Shown: piece after piece, positions 62,127 through 64,000 of the stretch
Layout of the letters: every line of letters begins with the position of its first letter
Numbering within the stretch: the stretch's first letter is position 1
Source of the DNA: Sedimentibacter sp. SX930
Lineage (GTDB): Bacteria > Bacillota > Bacilli > Lactobacillales > Aerococcaceae
Direction: 5' to 3'
Assembly: GCA_002155105.1 (NCBI GenBank)
Contig: MUZD01000002.1
Coordinates: 434,001-498,000 of the forward strand
DNA length: 64,000 bases
Program-made: the position numbers and the translations under genes
Notes under the pieces: generated by a model
Told to the model about the DNA's origin: nothing
What the model saw: the letters and a program-made list of their open reading frames with translations, nothing else
Databases searched by the model: none

Positions 62127-62203
62127 ACATTTTCCTCCATCTGTGTATTATTTTTATCTATAATCCACTTTACCAAACTTTAAGATAGACTACTACCCAA
62201 AAC

Positions 62204-63382
<1,179 letters not shown>

Positions 63383-63384
63383 TC

Positions 63385-63393
63385 AGTATACCA
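63385..63393 (-). promoter_or_regulatory. Extended -10 promoter for tgt-yajC-comN
   Basis: TGGTATACT on the minus strand is an extended -10 element about 35 bases before the tgt start; the -35 is weak. Confidence 0.6.
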
Positions 63394-63423
63394 CAGTCGC
63401 ACACTATTTTCTTGTATTCGCTA

Positions 63424-63460
63424 TTAAAAAAATGCAATCCCGATAATAAGGATTGCATTC
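63424..63460 (-). terminator. Intrinsic terminator after the sugar-phosphate isomerase-like gene
   Basis: AATGCAATCC and GGATTGCATT pair around about 10 bases and are followed on the minus strand by TTTTTAATAG. Confidence 0.82.
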
Positions 63461-63491
63461 CTGATTCGTAATGATATCGGCAAAGGACCGA

Positions 63492-64000
63492 TCACCAGGA
63501 TCGGATCTTTTTGTAATCAGCGATGATGGTTTTTGTCGCTTCATCGCCGACTCCGCATGGATATTCGATGCTGGCCGGCACTGAGTCCGGGAACAACGAC
63601 AAAAGACGGCGCATATCCACCAACCCGGATTCCAGGCCGGATAACGTAATTCCGTTCTCCGTAACGGCAACGTTTTTGATATGGATGTAGCTTACGGCAT
63701 CGCGCATTTCCTTAGCTGCAACGAAAGGATCGCTGTCGATGTAAATGAAATTGCCCGTGTCAAAAGTCAGTCCGATGTCCAATGAGGCTTTACGGGCTTC
63801 AGCAATAAAACCCATCAGGACAGCCGGGCTGCCCTTCTCTGCGCTCTGATCATTCTCTATCGTCAAACGGATGGGATAGGCAGTCAACAATTGCTGTACT
63901 TCTTCAGTCAGCTTGGCTGTGAATCCTCGGAATTCCCCTAACGTCACTTTCAGCTGGACCGCGCCCAGTAGCGAGGCCTCCTCAAAATAGTTGCCCATTT
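63492..64000 (-). CDS. Sugar phosphate isomerase/epimerase family protein (partial, N-terminus off the window)
   Basis: The C-terminal 168 or more residues show a xylose-isomerase-like TIM barrel: IRLTIENDQS with a metal-ligand Glu, LDIGLTFDTGNFIYIDSDP with Asp, VSYIHIKNVAV with His, and VPASIEYPCG with Glu. These four residues form the divalent metal site of AP-endonuclease-2-type isomerases. The gene continues past the right edge, so its start and exact substrate cannot be read. A terminator follows its stop. Confidence 0.85.
   Translation of the reverse strand, partial: MGNYFEEASLLGAVQLKVTLGEFRGFTAKLTEEVQQLLTAYPIRLTIENDQSAEKGSPAVLMGFIAEARKASLDIGLTFDTGNFIYIDSDPFVAAKEMRDAVSYIHIKNVAVTENGITLSGLESGLVDMRRLLSLFPDSVPASIEYPCGVGDEATKTIIADYKKIRSW

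Overview
The window looks like the chromosome of a low-GC Gram-positive bacterium of the order Lactobacillales. Carnobacteriaceae (for example a Trichococcus-like organism) is my best guess, but that rests on gene content and order, not on a search. Supporting signs are Bacillus-like core neighbourhoods (ruvAB; mutSL-ricA-ymdB-rny-recA-cinA-pgsA-rodZ-ymfIHF; tgt-yajC-comN; glcK-rhomboid-5-FCL-rpmG), a Lactobacillales-type YidC2 lipoprotein, an SAIK-type class B PBP, a CovRS-like two-component pair, fermentative AdhE, Mn-type SOD and very strong Shine-Dalgarno sites. UUG starts are frequent. I saw no tRNA, rRNA, CRISPR array, transposase or prophage.

Layout. 1-17.9 kb (all minus): DNA repair and maintenance genes (ruvBA, mutSL, recA with a DinR/LexA-type box), RNA decay and its partners (rny, ymdB, ricA), and the cinA/pgsA/rodZ/ymfIHF cell-surface and EF-P-modification cluster. 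18-23 kb: BmpA-type nucleoside ABC transporter, with an internal terminator and a second promoter between binding protein and ATPase. 23-31.5 kb: ftsK, acylphosphatase, yidC, CovRS-like pair, gnd. 31.6-37 kb: DUF4044 miniprotein, the glucokinase/rhomboid/5-FCL operon with a rhodanese lacking its Cys, rpmG, and a membrane-HTH plus MltG-like pair. 37-42.2 kb: class B PBP facing a YfhO-family membrane protein.

42.2-47.6 kb is the most accessory-looking part: a MarR/OhrR-type regulator with a near-perfect palindrome over its promoter, an HrtBA/MacB-like exporter, a DUF2177 protein, a DAK2-DegV fusion (fatty-acid-kinase-like parts joined in one chain) and an isoprenylcysteine-methyltransferase-like membrane protein, all closely spaced on one strand. 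47.7-55.3 kb: sodA, a DUF1189 protein, a strongly folded non-coding region (candidate 6S-like RNA) between the DUF1189 gene and cshB, then zwf, nrnA-ytoI and a 142-bp remnant of a UPF0173 hydrolase gene. 55.3-64 kb: ZIP metal transporter, dinB, a DtxR/MntR-type regulator with its palindrome, adhE with Rex-like and cre-like sites upstream, comN, yajC, tgt and a partial sugar-phosphate isomerase-like gene.

Metabolically, zwf and gnd supply NADPH and pentoses, glcK feeds glucose in, and adhE re-oxidises NADH. The strongest candidates for something new are the folded RNA at about 49.33-49.52 kb and the MarR/exporter/DAK2-DegV operon. Coordinates of regulatory sites come from reading the sequence by eye.
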